Positions 49,603 through 59,171 of a stretch of DNA of 64,000 bases are shown here, piece by piece. Numbering within the stretch: position 1 is the first letter of the stretch; every line of letters starts with the position of its first letter. The notes under the pieces are model-generated. The model ran no database searches. It saw only the letters and a list, made by a program, of their open reading frames with translations, and had not been told where the DNA came from. Source of the stretch: JAIOSF01 sp047159865 (GTDB lineage Bacteria > Campylobacterota > Campylobacteria > Campylobacterales > Arcobacteraceae). Where the stretch lies: contig NZ_AP038804.1 in NCBI RefSeq assembly GCF_047159865.1, forward strand, positions 682,001 to 746,000. Reading direction: 5' to 3'. A program made the translations under genes and the position numbers.

Positions 49603-50553
49603 TTATAAAATGTTATTTATTTTCAAAAGTGCTTTTTTTGTAAGTGTAGAGATAGGTAAAGTATCTATATCTTCAATTTTTATCCAGATGATTTCATCGT
49701 TATCTAACTCTTCAACTTTATATAAATTTACTGTTAATCTATATTTTGTATAACTATGTTTATAGGTATCTATAAAGTTTTCATCTATAGGATCACAACT
49801 TGGTAATTCAAGCATACCTTTGTACATTTTACCTGTCGATTTTTGCAGAGCTATTTTATTGTCTTTTATACATATTGCATAAAATAAATCCATAGATTCA
49901 TATACAGTTTTTTTCTTTTTGGTATAAAGTTCTGGTTCATTTTTACCCAAACAGTTTTTTTCTAGTGGGCATTCATCACATTTTGGATTTTTAGGATTAC
50001 AAACCATTGAACCTAAATCCATAAGTGCTAGATTATGTGCTCTTGATGCTTTATGATTTAAAAGTTCATCTGCATTTTTCCAAACTACCTCATCTTTTAC
50101 ATCTAAAAGCCCACAATATCTTTTCAGTACTCTTGCTATATTTGTATCTACTACACTTACATTTTGCTCATATCCAAAACTGCAAATTGCACTTGCAGTG
50201 TATCTACCTATTCCAGGTAATTTTAATAACTCAGCCATAGTATCAGGTAATTTTTCAGTGGATAAATTTGCTGTTTTGTGTATATTTCTAGCTCGTGAAT
50301 AATATCCCAAACCACTCCATGAAGCCAATACCTCATCAATAGGAGCTTTTGATAAAATCTCTAAAGTAGGAAACTTTTCTAAAAAATTAGGATAAAACTC
50401 TTCCATCACTCGACTTACTTGTGTTTGTTGAAGCATGATTTCACTGATATAAATATGATAAATATTTCTAGTAGTTCTCCAAGGTAAATGTTCTCTACCA
50501 TTTTCTTCATACCAAGATAAAAGAGCGGTATGTAATTTTTTTATATTTTGCAT
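49603..50553 (-). CDS. mutY: A/G-specific adenine glycosylase
   Basis: MutY removes adenine paired with 8-oxoguanine. The 316 residues have the HhH-GPD fold: LPWRTTRNIYHIYISEIMLQ with the catalytic Glu, LPGIGRYTASAI, VVDTNIARVL with the catalytic Asp, and the [4Fe-4S] ligands C-x6-C-x2-C-x5-C in the CNPKNPKCDECPLEKNC stretch. The C-terminal NUDIX-like 8-oxoG recognition domain is present but short. Its ATG is adjacent to the addA stop, so both are likely cotranscribed. Confidence 0.95.
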   Translation of the reverse strand: MQNIKKLHTALLSWYEENGREHLPWRTTRNIYHIYISEIMLQQTQVSRVMEEFYPNFLEKFPTLEILSKAPIDEVLASWSGLGYYSRARNIHKTANLSTEKLPDTMAELLKLPGIGRYTASAICSFGYEQNVSVVDTNIARVLKRYCGLLDVKDEVVWKNADELLNHKASRAHNLALMDLGSMVCNPKNPKCDECPLEKNCLGKNEPELYTKKKKTVYESMDLFYAICIKDNKIALQKSTGKMYKGMLELPSCDPIDENFIDTYKHSYTKYRLTVNLYKVEELDNDEIIWIKIEDIDTLPISTLTKKALLKINNIL

Positions 50554-53295
50554 CTATACTGCTAATAACTCCACATTTTGGGGATGTAAATATACTAGAT
50601 ACCCCTGAACATTTTTTTCATCTGTTATCTCTTTTATCGCTTGTACATATTTTTTTACTTGCGTAAGATGTGAACTATTTTTCTGTGTTGTTGTTTTATA
50701 GTCTACTACTACATATCCATTTTTATTTTGTACTAACAAATCGATAATTTTATGTTCATCATTAAACATCAACGCTTGTTCTTTTGTAAAACTACTTTTG
50801 TCAACAATCTCTTGAAACTTTGTATCTGACACTAAAAGTGCAATTCTATTATAGAGATCTTCAAATTCGTTTTCATCTAAAAAATTTCCATATTTATTTT
50901 GTGTATTCACAAATGCTTTTTCTAAACTTTTTGTATCAAAATTTTTCATCATCTCCAAACAATAGTGTGTCGCTATACCAAAATATCGTGCCTTTAAACT
51001 ACCTATACTATTATCTTGAGTAGATTTCGATTTCTCTTGATATCCTAAATTTAATGGCTTATACTCAACATCTTGTTCACTATTTCTTACTTTTTTATGC
51101 ACTATCTCTTTATGCAAACTCCCTATAGTTTTTAAAGGAAAATCTCCCAACAAATCAAAAACACTATTTTTCTCTTTTTTTAGAACTATCATATTGTTTT
51201 TTGCTCTTGTTAAAGCTACATATAAAATATTGAGTTCGTCAGCTACGACTAATTTTTTTTCCTTATTGACAGCTTCTTCATAAAATCTATCTAGGTTTTC
51301 CCTTTTTGATCTTTTGTAAAATATCTTTTTTAAATCGATATCATCATATTCAAAAAGCAAAGAGCTTCTATCAGGGTTTTTTTTCGTAACTCTATCAAGT
51401 ACAATTACTGTATCAAACTCTAAACCTTTTGATTTGAAGACTGTTAAAATAGAGATTCCATTTTGTGCTTGGGATACAATTGAGGTATCATCTTTACTAC
51501 TATCATATACAAAGTCTACAATAGTATCATACGATACAGACAACTCTATAAAACGGATAACATTATCATCAACTATATCAAAATGATATGCCACTTTTTT
51601 AAGCAGTGTCACTACATCAATATTATCAATATCAACAAAATATTCAAACTGCGTAAAATACTCTTTTCCTACAAGCGCATTGAAATTCACTCTATAAATG
51701 TCTTCTTTAAAATAGATATATTTTATAGCATTGATGAGTGCTTTTACATTTGTTTGGCTTATAAGTTTAGAAGTCATCTCCGTTACCACTTCAAGTTGTG
51801 GATTTTTTTGTTTAAAATATTCATAAATAGCCAAAACATCTGCGTTTGTATAGGTAAGTATTGCTATGTTATTTACTTCAATATTGTTTTTGAGTAACTC
51901 TTCAACTTTATTATAAACATCTTCATAAATAAGTTCTTTTTCACTTGAGATATTAGCAACCTCAACATACCCCTCAATTTTACTATTGACTTTTTGATTA
52001 TCATATTCATAGTTAGAGAGAGGTTCAAAAGTGTTATTTACAAAATTTACTACATTTTGACTACTTCTATAGTTTTTATCTAGAAGTTCAACTTCTAACA
52101 TTGGATGAAAAATAGAAGCAACATAGTCAAATAACTCTTTTGTTCCACCTCTAAATCGGTAAATAGACTGCTTGATATCTCCTACATAAAAAAATGTTTT
52201 ATATACTTCAGGGTTTCCAGAGATAATCTCATCGATCAGATGAAATAAGATTTTAAACTGCAAAGTGGAGGTATCTTGGAACTCATCTATTAAAATATGA
52301 TTATATTTGGCATCAAGTCTAAAATATAAAAAATCTTTTTCGATGTGATTTTCCAATAACTTATACACAATATTAGTAATATCACTAAACTCCAAAGAGT
52401 TTCTTTTTGCATTGTATGAGGAACGAAACTCTTTAAAATCATCAAAAATCTGAAATAAGTTTTCTAGAGTATAACTCTCTTGGATTTGATAATAAAGTGT
52501 GACATTTGTTTGTAATCGTTCAAGATTATCATCAAGTTCTATAGGAGGTTTTGCTTTTTTGAAATAGGAAAAATCAGATAAACTCTCTTTTGTAAGCCAT
52601 GTTTTCCCTTTGTCTAAAAGTTGTTCAATTGTATTAAAATCTACAGCATTATAGCCTGACTTTGAAACTGTACTTTTATCTATGAAATTTTTTATGATAT
52701 TTGCATCTTCCATAATAGCAATAGATACAGCCTCAAAACTACCCTTTGGATAGTGTTGTACCTCAAGCTTTTCATTTTTATCAATCAATACTTTAAATAA
52801 CTCAACAATCGAATTGAGCTTTTTATTTTCTCTATGAGCAAACTGAATAAGACTATCAAATTGAGACTCATCTAAAGAGGTTAAAAATTTATAAAGAAGT
52901 AACTCTTCATCATCAAACTTGATATCAAAATCATCGTTTATCCCTATATATCCACTAAACTCTCGTAAAATCTTATTGATAAATTTATCTATAGTATAAA
53001 TAGAGAGTTCTGAAGAGATAAATTTTTTGATAATCTTATCTTTTTTTGCTAATACATTCTCTTTTGATAATTGTGTTTCAATTATTACAGCATCCAAAAT
53101 AGCTTCATCATCACCAAGACTAAGAAGTGTATCATAGATACGCTCAGCCATTTGAGCTGCTGCTTTATTGGTAAAAGTTAAGGTAAGTATCTCTTTTGGA
53201 TGTGCATCAAGAAGTAAAAGAGAAATATATCGTACAGTTAGCGCAAATGTTTTACCACTTCCTGCACTGGCTTTTAAAGCTATAAAAGGTTTCAT
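50554..53295 (-). CDS. addA: AddA/RecB-like helicase-nuclease
   Basis: The 913-residue UvrD-family helicase acts in double-strand break repair. Motifs in order are I KASAGSGKTFALT, Ia LTFTNKAAAQMAERI, II ILIDEFQDTSTLQ, III VGDIKQSIYRFRGG, IV LDKNYRSSQNVV, V TVFKSKGLEFDTVIV, and VI LYVALTRAKNNMIVL. A PD-(D/E)XK nuclease at the C-terminus shows LLVQNKNGYVVVDYKTT. It is shorter than Bacillus AddA (~1230), as is usual in this phylum. Its partner addB lies 1.8 kb upstream beyond a lipoprotein and a transporter gene. Confidence 0.9.
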   Translation of the reverse strand: MKPFIALKASAGSGKTFALTVRYISLLLLDAHPKEILTLTFTNKAAAQMAERIYDTLLSLGDDEAILDAVIIETQLSKENVLAKKDKIIKKFISSELSIYTIDKFINKILREFSGYIGINDDFDIKFDDEELLLYKFLTSLDESQFDSLIQFAHRENKKLNSIVELFKVLIDKNEKLEVQHYPKGSFEAVSIAIMEDANIIKNFIDKSTVSKSGYNAVDFNTIEQLLDKGKTWLTKESLSDFSYFKKAKPPIELDDNLERLQTNVTLYYQIQESYTLENLFQIFDDFKEFRSSYNAKRNSLEFSDITNIVYKLLENHIEKDFLYFRLDAKYNHILIDEFQDTSTLQFKILFHLIDEIISGNPEVYKTFFYVGDIKQSIYRFRGGTKELFDYVASIFHPMLEVELLDKNYRSSQNVVNFVNNTFEPLSNYEYDNQKVNSKIEGYVEVANISSEKELIYEDVYNKVEELLKNNIEVNNIAILTYTNADVLAIYEYFKQKNPQLEVVTEMTSKLISQTNVKALINAIKYIYFKEDIYRVNFNALVGKEYFTQFEYFVDIDNIDVVTLLKKVAYHFDIVDDNVIRFIELSVSYDTIVDFVYDSSKDDTSIVSQAQNGISILTVFKSKGLEFDTVIVLDRVTKKNPDRSSLLFEYDDIDLKKIFYKRSKRENLDRFYEEAVNKEKKLVVADELNILYVALTRAKNNMIVLKKEKNSVFDLLGDFPLKTIGSLHKEIVHKKVRNSEQDVEYKPLNLGYQEKSKSTQDNSIGSLKARYFGIATHYCLEMMKNFDTKSLEKAFVNTQNKYGNFLDENEFEDLYNRIALLVSDTKFQEIVDKSSFTKEQALMFNDEHKIIDLLVQNKNGYVVVDYKTTTQKNSSHLTQVKKYVQAIKEITDEKNVQGYLVYLHPQNVELLAV

Positions 53296-53311
53296 TTACA
53301 AATTCTTAATT

Positions 53312-53869
53312 TCACTTAATTTTTTCAATCAAAATAGCTACTGTTTTTGAGACAGAATCTCTCATCCCCTCATTGAGAATAGATTCAAAACCCTCAGCAT
53401 CTAAAATCATTGGTTTGTAAAGTGTTTGGTTTGTTTCTATTTGAGAAGTTATTGTTTTATCATCTTTTTTTATGACTAATTCTATTTTGATATTTGCACT
53501 CATATTTTTTGAATCTAAACTATATTTTGTATATTTAGCACTAATCTTTGTGATATTTACAATAACATCTATACCCGATACATTTTTATTGTTTAACATT
53601 TTTGCATTTTCAAACTCTCTTTTAAATGCTTCTTGATACCATTTTTGAACATTTGAACTTAATGAATATTGGTTTTCAATCTTATTATCATTATATATTG
53701 TTGATACTATTTGTGTATCTCTTTTATCATTTACACCTATAAAATTTATAGAAAGATTTTCTACCTCATTTTGATGTAAAGTTACATATGGTTTTATATC
53801 TGTTTGTACTTTTGTAGTACACCCTATAAATAAAAAAACTACACATATTCCCAAAATAATTTTTTTCAC
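53312..53869 (-). CDS. YajG-like lipoprotein
   Basis: The 185-residue protein has a signal peptide with a lipobox, VVFLFIGCTTK, so it is lipid-anchored. The body (VENLSINFIGVNDKRDTQIV, FENAKMLNNKNVSGIDVIVNITKI) resembles the YajG lipoprotein family of unknown function. The start is GTG at 53869, behind a strong AAAGGAG. It lies 16 bases before addA and 23 after the MFS gene. Confidence 0.75.
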   Translation of the reverse strand: MKKIILGICVVFLFIGCTTKVQTDIKPYVTLHQNEVENLSINFIGVNDKRDTQIVSTIYNDNKIENQYSLSSNVQKWYQEAFKREFENAKMLNNKNVSGIDVIVNITKISAKYTKYSLDSKNMSANIKIELVIKKDDKTITSQIETNQTLYKPMILDAEGFESILNEGMRDSVSKTVAILIEKIK

Positions 53870-53892
53870 TTTATCTCCTTTTTTATTACTAA

Positions 53893-55074
53893 CTAAATTT
53901 TTTTATTTTTTGCAAGTGTCGTTTCAAAACCAATTTTAGGATTTTTAGGTATTAAAAAAGATAATGCCAATGAACCTATAGCAATCATCGAACCAATCAA
54001 AAATACTAAAGAATGAGAATATAACCATACAAGTCCTAAAACTACTGGTAAAACAACTGCTGCAATATGATTGATGGTAAAACTCACAGCACTTGCACTA
54101 GCTATATCTTCTGGATTTGCTATTTTTTGAAAATATGTTTTCAAAGCAATTGCCATTGCAAACAAAAGATGATCCAACACATATAAAAAATAAGCTAAAT
54201 AAAGATTATCCACAAATGCATACATACTAAATACAATGAATAGTCCAACATACTCCAGTTTTAAAGAGAGTGATTCTCCAAAACGAGAGATAAACTTTCC
54301 TATTTTTGGAGCAAGATACATATTTAAAACAGAATTAATAATCAATAATATCACCATATTATGAATATCAACACCAAATTTCTCCACAAGTAAAAAGCCA
54401 GCAAATACTACAAATATTTGCCTTCTTGCTCCTGCAAAAAAAGTCAAAAGATAAAATAACCAATACTCTTTTTTCAAGCGGATTTTTTTATCTTGCACAA
54501 TATCATCATCAAAATGTTTAAACATAATCCACGAAAAAGCACCTATAAAAAAAGTAATCCCTCCAAAAAAGAGATATACTACTTTATACTCAACACTGTA
54601 AAACTTCATCATTATATAGATGATTCCCAATGACATAAGTGCTGTAAATGATTTTAAAGCAACAATCTTTCCTAAAATAATTGGTGCTTCTTTTTTACTA
54701 AGCCACTGTAAAGATAACGATTGATTCAGTGTTTCTAAATAGTGAAAGCCTGTAGACATAATCAATGTAGTAATATACAGACCAAATACACTAGGAAAAA
54801 TCCCTGTAATTGCTGTACCAAGACCTAACAGCATTATAGAGATATAAGCGAGCCGTTGTTGTGCAATAATAATCGTAACCAATACAACAGTAAAAGCTAA
54901 AAAGCCAGGAATCTCTCGTATAGCTTGTAAAATACCTATTTGACTTCCATCAAAAAAAGCCACTTCTATAACAAAATTGTTCAATAAACTCATCCAAGCG
55001 GCAAAAGAAAATGACATAGAAAGTGCCATAATATATAATAAAACTTTTTTTGAATGAAACACTTTTTCTAGCAT
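53893..55074 (-). CDS. MFS-type transporter
   Basis: The 393-residue polytopic protein has about 11-12 hydrophobic helices with short polar loops, and a central cytoplasmic loop (FKHFDDDIVQDKKIRLKKEY) dividing it into two halves, as in the major facilitator superfamily. The first loop (FFDGSQIGILQAIREIPGFL) fits the family. The substrate is unknown. It lies four bases from addB and within the addB-to-mutY gene string. Confidence 0.8.
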   Translation of the reverse strand: MLEKVFHSKKVLLYIMALSMSFSFAAWMSLLNNFVIEVAFFDGSQIGILQAIREIPGFLAFTVVLVTIIIAQQRLAYISIMLLGLGTAITGIFPSVFGLYITTLIMSTGFHYLETLNQSLSLQWLSKKEAPIILGKIVALKSFTALMSLGIIYIMMKFYSVEYKVVYLFFGGITFFIGAFSWIMFKHFDDDIVQDKKIRLKKEYWLFYLLTFFAGARRQIFVVFAGFLLVEKFGVDIHNMVILLIINSVLNMYLAPKIGKFISRFGESLSLKLEYVGLFIVFSMYAFVDNLYLAYFLYVLDHLLFAMAIALKTYFQKIANPEDIASASAVSFTINHIAAVVLPVVLGLVWLYSHSLVFLIGSMIAIGSLALSFLIPKNPKIGFETTLAKNKKI

Positions 55075-55078
55075 GATA

Positions 55079-57451
55079 CTAATCCCTCTGACAAATGGTT
55101 TTATAGGGACAAAATGTACAGTGTGCTAAATTATCTGTACATTTAAAATTTACTTTTTCTGTCTTTAGAGCTAAAAAATGAAGATCTAAAACAGCAAGTT
55201 TTTCTTGTAAAACAACTTCATTTTTCATAACAACATCACTCAGACTATAATAACAAACATCTCTTATCATTTTATCTCGCTGGGCTAGATAATAAAACTC
55301 AAGCTGAAAATCTGTACTCTCTTCATAGGTTTTGAGTGTATCAATTTTTAAAGATGAGGATGTTTTATAATCAATAATTTCATAGGTATTGTCAGGATAC
55401 TTATCAATTCTATCAATAGCACCTTTGATATTAATTCCATTATAAGTTAAATCAAATCTTTTTTCAACCTCAAATATCTCAATCCCATTTGCTTTTCTCA
55501 TAGATTCGTACTCTACAAGTTTTTCAAGTCTTTTTTTCCATAACTCTAACTCTAAAATTAAATAAGGATTGTTTTTTTGAAAAGTACTAAAATAATTACT
55601 TATAAACTGATTGGTAAGGCTCTTTTTTTTCACAGCCTCCTCTAAACAATTATGAATGATATTACCTATCTCAAAAGCTTCTGGTTTGATACTTATGGTG
55701 TGATCTTTTATATTTGAAAGATACTGAAAATAGTATTTTCTTTTACACTGTAAATATGTTTTTAGGCTTGTTGCTGACCATGATTGTTTTGATAAATCGA
55801 TATCTAAAATGATTTCACTATAGAAATGTTTAAAATCGTTTTTTGTGTATAAAACAGATTTAAAATCATTTTTTTTGATATGTGTTTTATAGTCTTCAAA
55901 AAGTTGTACTATAAATCTGCTCATAACACTTTGCTCATCATCAATATAACAAATAGCGATATTTAAAGCATTGTCAAAAAGTCTTTTATAATAATATCTT
56001 TGTAAATTTTCTCTATCTTCTATACTTGGTAATCCTACCATACTTTTTAAAGAAGATGAGATAAACTTATCTTTTACGCTGATTTTTGGAATTTTTTGAT
56101 CATTAAAGTCAATCACAATAATTCCATCAAAATTTACCGCTCTTGTTTCAAGTATACCTAAAACTGTAATTTTACCACCAGAGATATCATCTATTGTGAT
56201 ATTATTTATCTCAGTAGAGAGCAGTTTCATAAACTCCTTTGTTTTGATCACAATTGGTTCATTGGTACTATTTGAAAAAAGCAAAATTTGCATCGATATT
56301 TTTATCTGTTCAAGTTTTTCCAATACCTCTTCATCACTCTCTAAAGAGAAAAGATACTCCAAAATCTCTAGCATCATCTCTTGGGTTAACTCTTTATTCC
56401 AGTTATCTCGAAAAAGTTCTGAAAATATCTGATTATCTATATTGAAGTACTCTAGCTTTACACTATCTTTTGGTTCTTTATCAACCAAAACTTTTGTAAT
56501 AAGTTTTATCACTTTTACAATTTTATGTTCTGATATACCTCTTCCCATAGCAAAGTTGAAATAGTGTTCATCATCAAACAACTCTAACTTGGAACTTATC
56601 TTTTCATTTGGAATCACAACAGCAATTTTTTCTGCTGCAATACCTTTTTTAATCATCTGAGTAATATGGTATTTTATAAAAGCAATTTGCTCTAGCTGTG
56701 ATGAAATAGGAGAGATCACAACATCTTCTGTAATCTTTTTTTTCTCCTCTTTTTTGATTACTTTTAAAGCAGTTAAATCGATTGTATAACGGTTTCCTAT
56801 CTCAAAATCTTCTTCTAAACCATACTCTTTTAATAATGAGATATTTTTTTGATTGAACTGATTTAAAATAAGAATAATAGTAAGATTTTTAAATTTAGCT
56901 ACATCTTGTAAGATTTTAAACTCAAATTTTGACAAGTACCCTTCCAAATAAAGAGTAATATCATCAAACTGTTCTATATAATCTTCATTTAATATATAAT
57001 CATTTGGTAAAAAAATATTATCACAGTAATTATGTTTTTCGAGTATCTTTGAATAATTATAATATATCTCTTTTAATATATCTAAATGATCTGAGTATAA
57101 TGCATAAGTATCATATTCTACGAGTCTTTCCATCTCTACATATTCATTTGCTAACTCTTGAAAAAATCGAAAAATATATTCACTTTGTTTTAAAAATGTT
57201 GTAAACTCTCTACTGAAGCCAAGTTTTTCAATATCTATGTTTGCGATCGCTTCTTTTAAAAAAATGATTTTTAGATGTTTATCGACGAATTTTCGATTTT
57301 TACTATCGATAATTGAGCGTTGGAAAAAATCCCCTATAGAGATATACTTTTTGATAAGTTGATTTGTTGTTTTTAATTCACTCAAATGATCCCGTATTGC
57401 CCTTGATGTTGGCAATACGATAAGTGAATTATTTAGTTTGTCTTGATGCAT
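55079..57451 (-). CDS. addB: AddB-like exonuclease with Fe-S cysteines
   Basis: The 790-residue protein starts with an inactivated helicase-like region (SLIVLPTSRAIRDHL, AVNFDGIIVIDFNDQKIPK). The C-terminal nuclease shows GAIDRIDKYPDNTYEIIDYKTSSS-type residues with the D...DYK motif (split here as GAIDRID and IIDYKT). Cys in YLQCKRKYYF and the terminal CTFCPYKTIC form the four-cysteine [4Fe-4S] staple typical of AddB. With AddA it should process double-strand ends. It overlaps the FixH-like gene by 23 bases. Confidence 0.85.
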   Translation of the reverse strand: MHQDKLNNSLIVLPTSRAIRDHLSELKTTNQLIKKYISIGDFFQRSIIDSKNRKFVDKHLKIIFLKEAIANIDIEKLGFSREFTTFLKQSEYIFRFFQELANEYVEMERLVEYDTYALYSDHLDILKEIYYNYSKILEKHNYCDNIFLPNDYILNEDYIEQFDDITLYLEGYLSKFEFKILQDVAKFKNLTIILILNQFNQKNISLLKEYGLEEDFEIGNRYTIDLTALKVIKKEEKKKITEDVVISPISSQLEQIAFIKYHITQMIKKGIAAEKIAVVIPNEKISSKLELFDDEHYFNFAMGRGISEHKIVKVIKLITKVLVDKEPKDSVKLEYFNIDNQIFSELFRDNWNKELTQEMMLEILEYLFSLESDEEVLEKLEQIKISMQILLFSNSTNEPIVIKTKEFMKLLSTEINNITIDDISGGKITVLGILETRAVNFDGIIVIDFNDQKIPKISVKDKFISSSLKSMVGLPSIEDRENLQRYYYKRLFDNALNIAICYIDDEQSVMSRFIVQLFEDYKTHIKKNDFKSVLYTKNDFKHFYSEIILDIDLSKQSWSATSLKTYLQCKRKYYFQYLSNIKDHTISIKPEAFEIGNIIHNCLEEAVKKKSLTNQFISNYFSTFQKNNPYLILELELWKKRLEKLVEYESMRKANGIEIFEVEKRFDLTYNGINIKGAIDRIDKYPDNTYEIIDYKTSSSLKIDTLKTYEESTDFQLEFYYLAQRDKMIRDVCYYSLSDVVMKNEVVLQEKLAVLDLHFLALKTEKVNFKCTDNLAHCTFCPYKTICQRD

Positions 57452-58016
57452 TTGTTTTTATGTAAAACGAACCTTTACTTCCATTTACTTCTACTGTCCC
57501 AGTAATGTTCCAGTACCCAAAACTTTGAATTTCAAATTCTTTACTTCTTTCATTTGTAAGATTAAGTGTTACATCTTCTGCGTGTGTGGTATTTTTTGTT
57601 ACTAATATATCAACTTTGCTCTCTTTTATCTCATTGGCATTTTTATCTTGAATATATACTTTTACACTATTTTTCCCAATATGTAACATATTTTTTCGTA
57701 TTTTTCTCTCTTTTATAACTCTTTGAGAAAGATAAATATCAGAATGACTTAACCCAATAATCTCTTCATCATTAAAAACAAACTTTACATTGTACTTAGA
57801 ATTGAACTCATTATTTTGTTCCATTATTTTATTGTAGTTATCATCTACATCATGTTGATTACTTAAAAAAGCATTATCGTCATCTTTTCCTACATCTGAC
57901 TGTAGAGTCATATAAACAGTCCAAAAAATAAGGGCTATACTCAACATAAACTTTAGTATAAAAAGTGTATATACAAGCCATTTTGGCATAGGTTTATTCT
58001 CTTTTTTATTTTCCAC
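57429..58016 (-). CDS. FixH-like membrane protein
   Basis: The 195-residue protein has one N-terminal membrane helix (WLVYTLFILKFMLSIALIFW) and a periplasmic beta-rich domain with the FixH pattern (KVYIQDKNANEIKESKVDI, FGYWNITGTVEVNGSKGSFYIKT). FixH/CcoH proteins help assemble cbb3 oxidase, encoded 1.4 kb upstream on the same strand. The start is GTG at 58016, and it overlaps the TPM-like gene by 11 bases. Confidence 0.78.
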   Translation of the reverse strand: MENKKENKPMPKWLVYTLFILKFMLSIALIFWTVYMTLQSDVGKDDDNAFLSNQHDVDDNYNKIMEQNNEFNSKYNVKFVFNDEEIIGLSHSDIYLSQRVIKERKIRKNMLHIGKNSVKVYIQDKNANEIKESKVDILVTKNTTHAEDVTLNLTNERSKEFEIQSFGYWNITGTVEVNGSKGSFYIKTNASRQTK

Positions 58017-58647
58017 TATTTACACCCTTTTTATATTTTCTCTCTTTAAGTATTATTATAACATATAGACCTAATCCTGTAAGTACAATAAAATACATAA
58101 ATACTTTCCAAATAGTTCCCGCTGTTTTCCCTTCACTTCCTATACTTGACTCTAGTTTAATATTTTGACTATTTGCAACACTATCTGCCATTTGAGCAAA
58201 ACCATTCAATGTCGCTGCACTTGTTTTTGCAAATAAACTATTTTTATCTTTTGAAGCTAATAAAGGGATAACATAACCATCTAAAATATCATCTTTGTCA
58301 ATAATATTTTTCATATCATCAGAGTATAAAATATTTGCATATAACTGATCTACGGATATACTTAAAACTACATACGGCTTTTGAAGTTTAGAGATCAAAT
58401 TAGCTTCTAGTTTTCTCATAAGCTGTAGTCGTATTTCTCTTTTTTCGCTAGGATTAATTCCATTATTTTCTCGAATATCTATATAAAGATTCACTCCCAA
58501 TTTTTCTTTTGCTTCAGTTCCAATTTGAAAAATCTTCTCTTGTGCACGCTGATCAATCAATCCATCATGCTTAATAATATATGGGTTTTGACTTGCATTT
58601 AGTGCAGATATGCATATAAATACTAAAAAAAATAATTTGCTTCTCAC
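58006..58647 (-). CDS. TPM-like exported membrane protein
   Basis: A signal peptide (LFFLVFICISALNA) is followed by a domain resembling TPM repair/phosphatase-like proteins (GLIDQRAQEKIFQIGTEAKEKLGVNLYIDI, YVVLSISVDQLYANILYS) and one C-terminal membrane helix with a basic cytoplasmic tail (IILKERKYKKG). The start is GTG at 58647, behind AAAGGAAC. It overlaps the FixH-like gene, suggesting that they work together in the envelope. The TPM assignment is tentative. Confidence 0.65.
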   Translation of the reverse strand: MRSKLFFLVFICISALNASQNPYIIKHDGLIDQRAQEKIFQIGTEAKEKLGVNLYIDIRENNGINPSEKREIRLQLMRKLEANLISKLQKPYVVLSISVDQLYANILYSDDMKNIIDKDDILDGYVIPLLASKDKNSLFAKTSAATLNGFAQMADSVANSQNIKLESSIGSEGKTAGTIWKVFMYFIVLTGLGLYVIIILKERKYKKGVNSGK

Positions 58648-58712
58648 ATATGTTCCTTTAATTATAAATAATTTGTATATTTACTGTATTGTACTTAAAT
58701 TAGTATAATTTT

Positions 58713-58877
58713 TTAATTATTCTGATTTGATATTTTAATAAATTGTCCACAACCTTTATGCGGTTTTCCATTAAATCTTTTATGATCATTTTGACCTAGT
58801 TTAAAAAGTCTATATCTTTCACACTCATCCTTTTTCATACATATATCATTGCTACATGCTTGTATCTGTTCAGCCAT
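58713..58877 (-). CDS. 54-residue four-cysteine protein
   Basis: A short frame begins MAEQIQACSNDICMKKDECERY and ends GKPHKGCGQFIKISNQNN, with Cys at 8, 13, 19 and 43 and several Lys/His. AAAAGGAAAAAC provides a strong ribosome-binding site. The C-x4-C-x5-C-x23-C pattern could bind zinc or an Fe-S cluster, but I do not recognise the family. It is between the cbb3 terminator and the TPM-like gene, on the same strand. Confidence 0.65.
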   Translation of the reverse strand: MAEQIQACSNDICMKKDECERYRLFKLGQNDHKRFNGKPHKGCGQFIKISNQNN

Positions 58878-59016
58878 GTTTTTCCTTTTTAATTGTCATA
58901 ATTCTATATTTACATAAAATAAATTTATAGTTATTATAATTTAAAATTTTCAAATGAATATTACTACTATTTTTCTTCTTTGTCAATAAATAATATATTT
59001 TAGATTTCAATCATAA

Positions 59017-59050
59017 AAAAAGGGGAGATGAATTAACATCTCCCCTTTTT
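59017..59050 (-). terminator. Rho-independent terminator of the cbb3 oxidase operon
   Basis: A 14-bp perfect stem (59017-59030 with 59037-59050) has a six-base loop and A/T flanks, 19 bases beyond the stop of the 31-residue membrane protein gene. It is one of the strongest terminators in the window. Confidence 0.9.
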
Positions 59051-59068
59051 AACTACTTTAGTCACTAA

Positions 59069-59164
59069 TTAGCCAACAAATACTCTTGTAGAATCTAAAA
59101 ATGATAAAGCGATTGTTACTACAGCAGAAACTGCTAATAGTCCCCAAATTACATAATACATCAT
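59069..59164 (-). CDS. 31-residue membrane protein at the end of the cbb3 operon
   Basis: The frame MMYYVIWGLLAVSAVVTIALS... is one hydrophobic helix with a short polar end (DSTRVFVG). GGAG is six bases from the ATG at 59164, and the gene begins seven bases after the DUF4006 stop. The operon terminator lies directly downstream. It is likely a tiny oxidase-associated subunit or assembly peptide, by position only. Confidence 0.75.
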   Translation of the reverse strand: MMYYVIWGLLAVSAVVTIALSFLDSTRVFVG

Positions 59165-59171
59165 CTACTCC

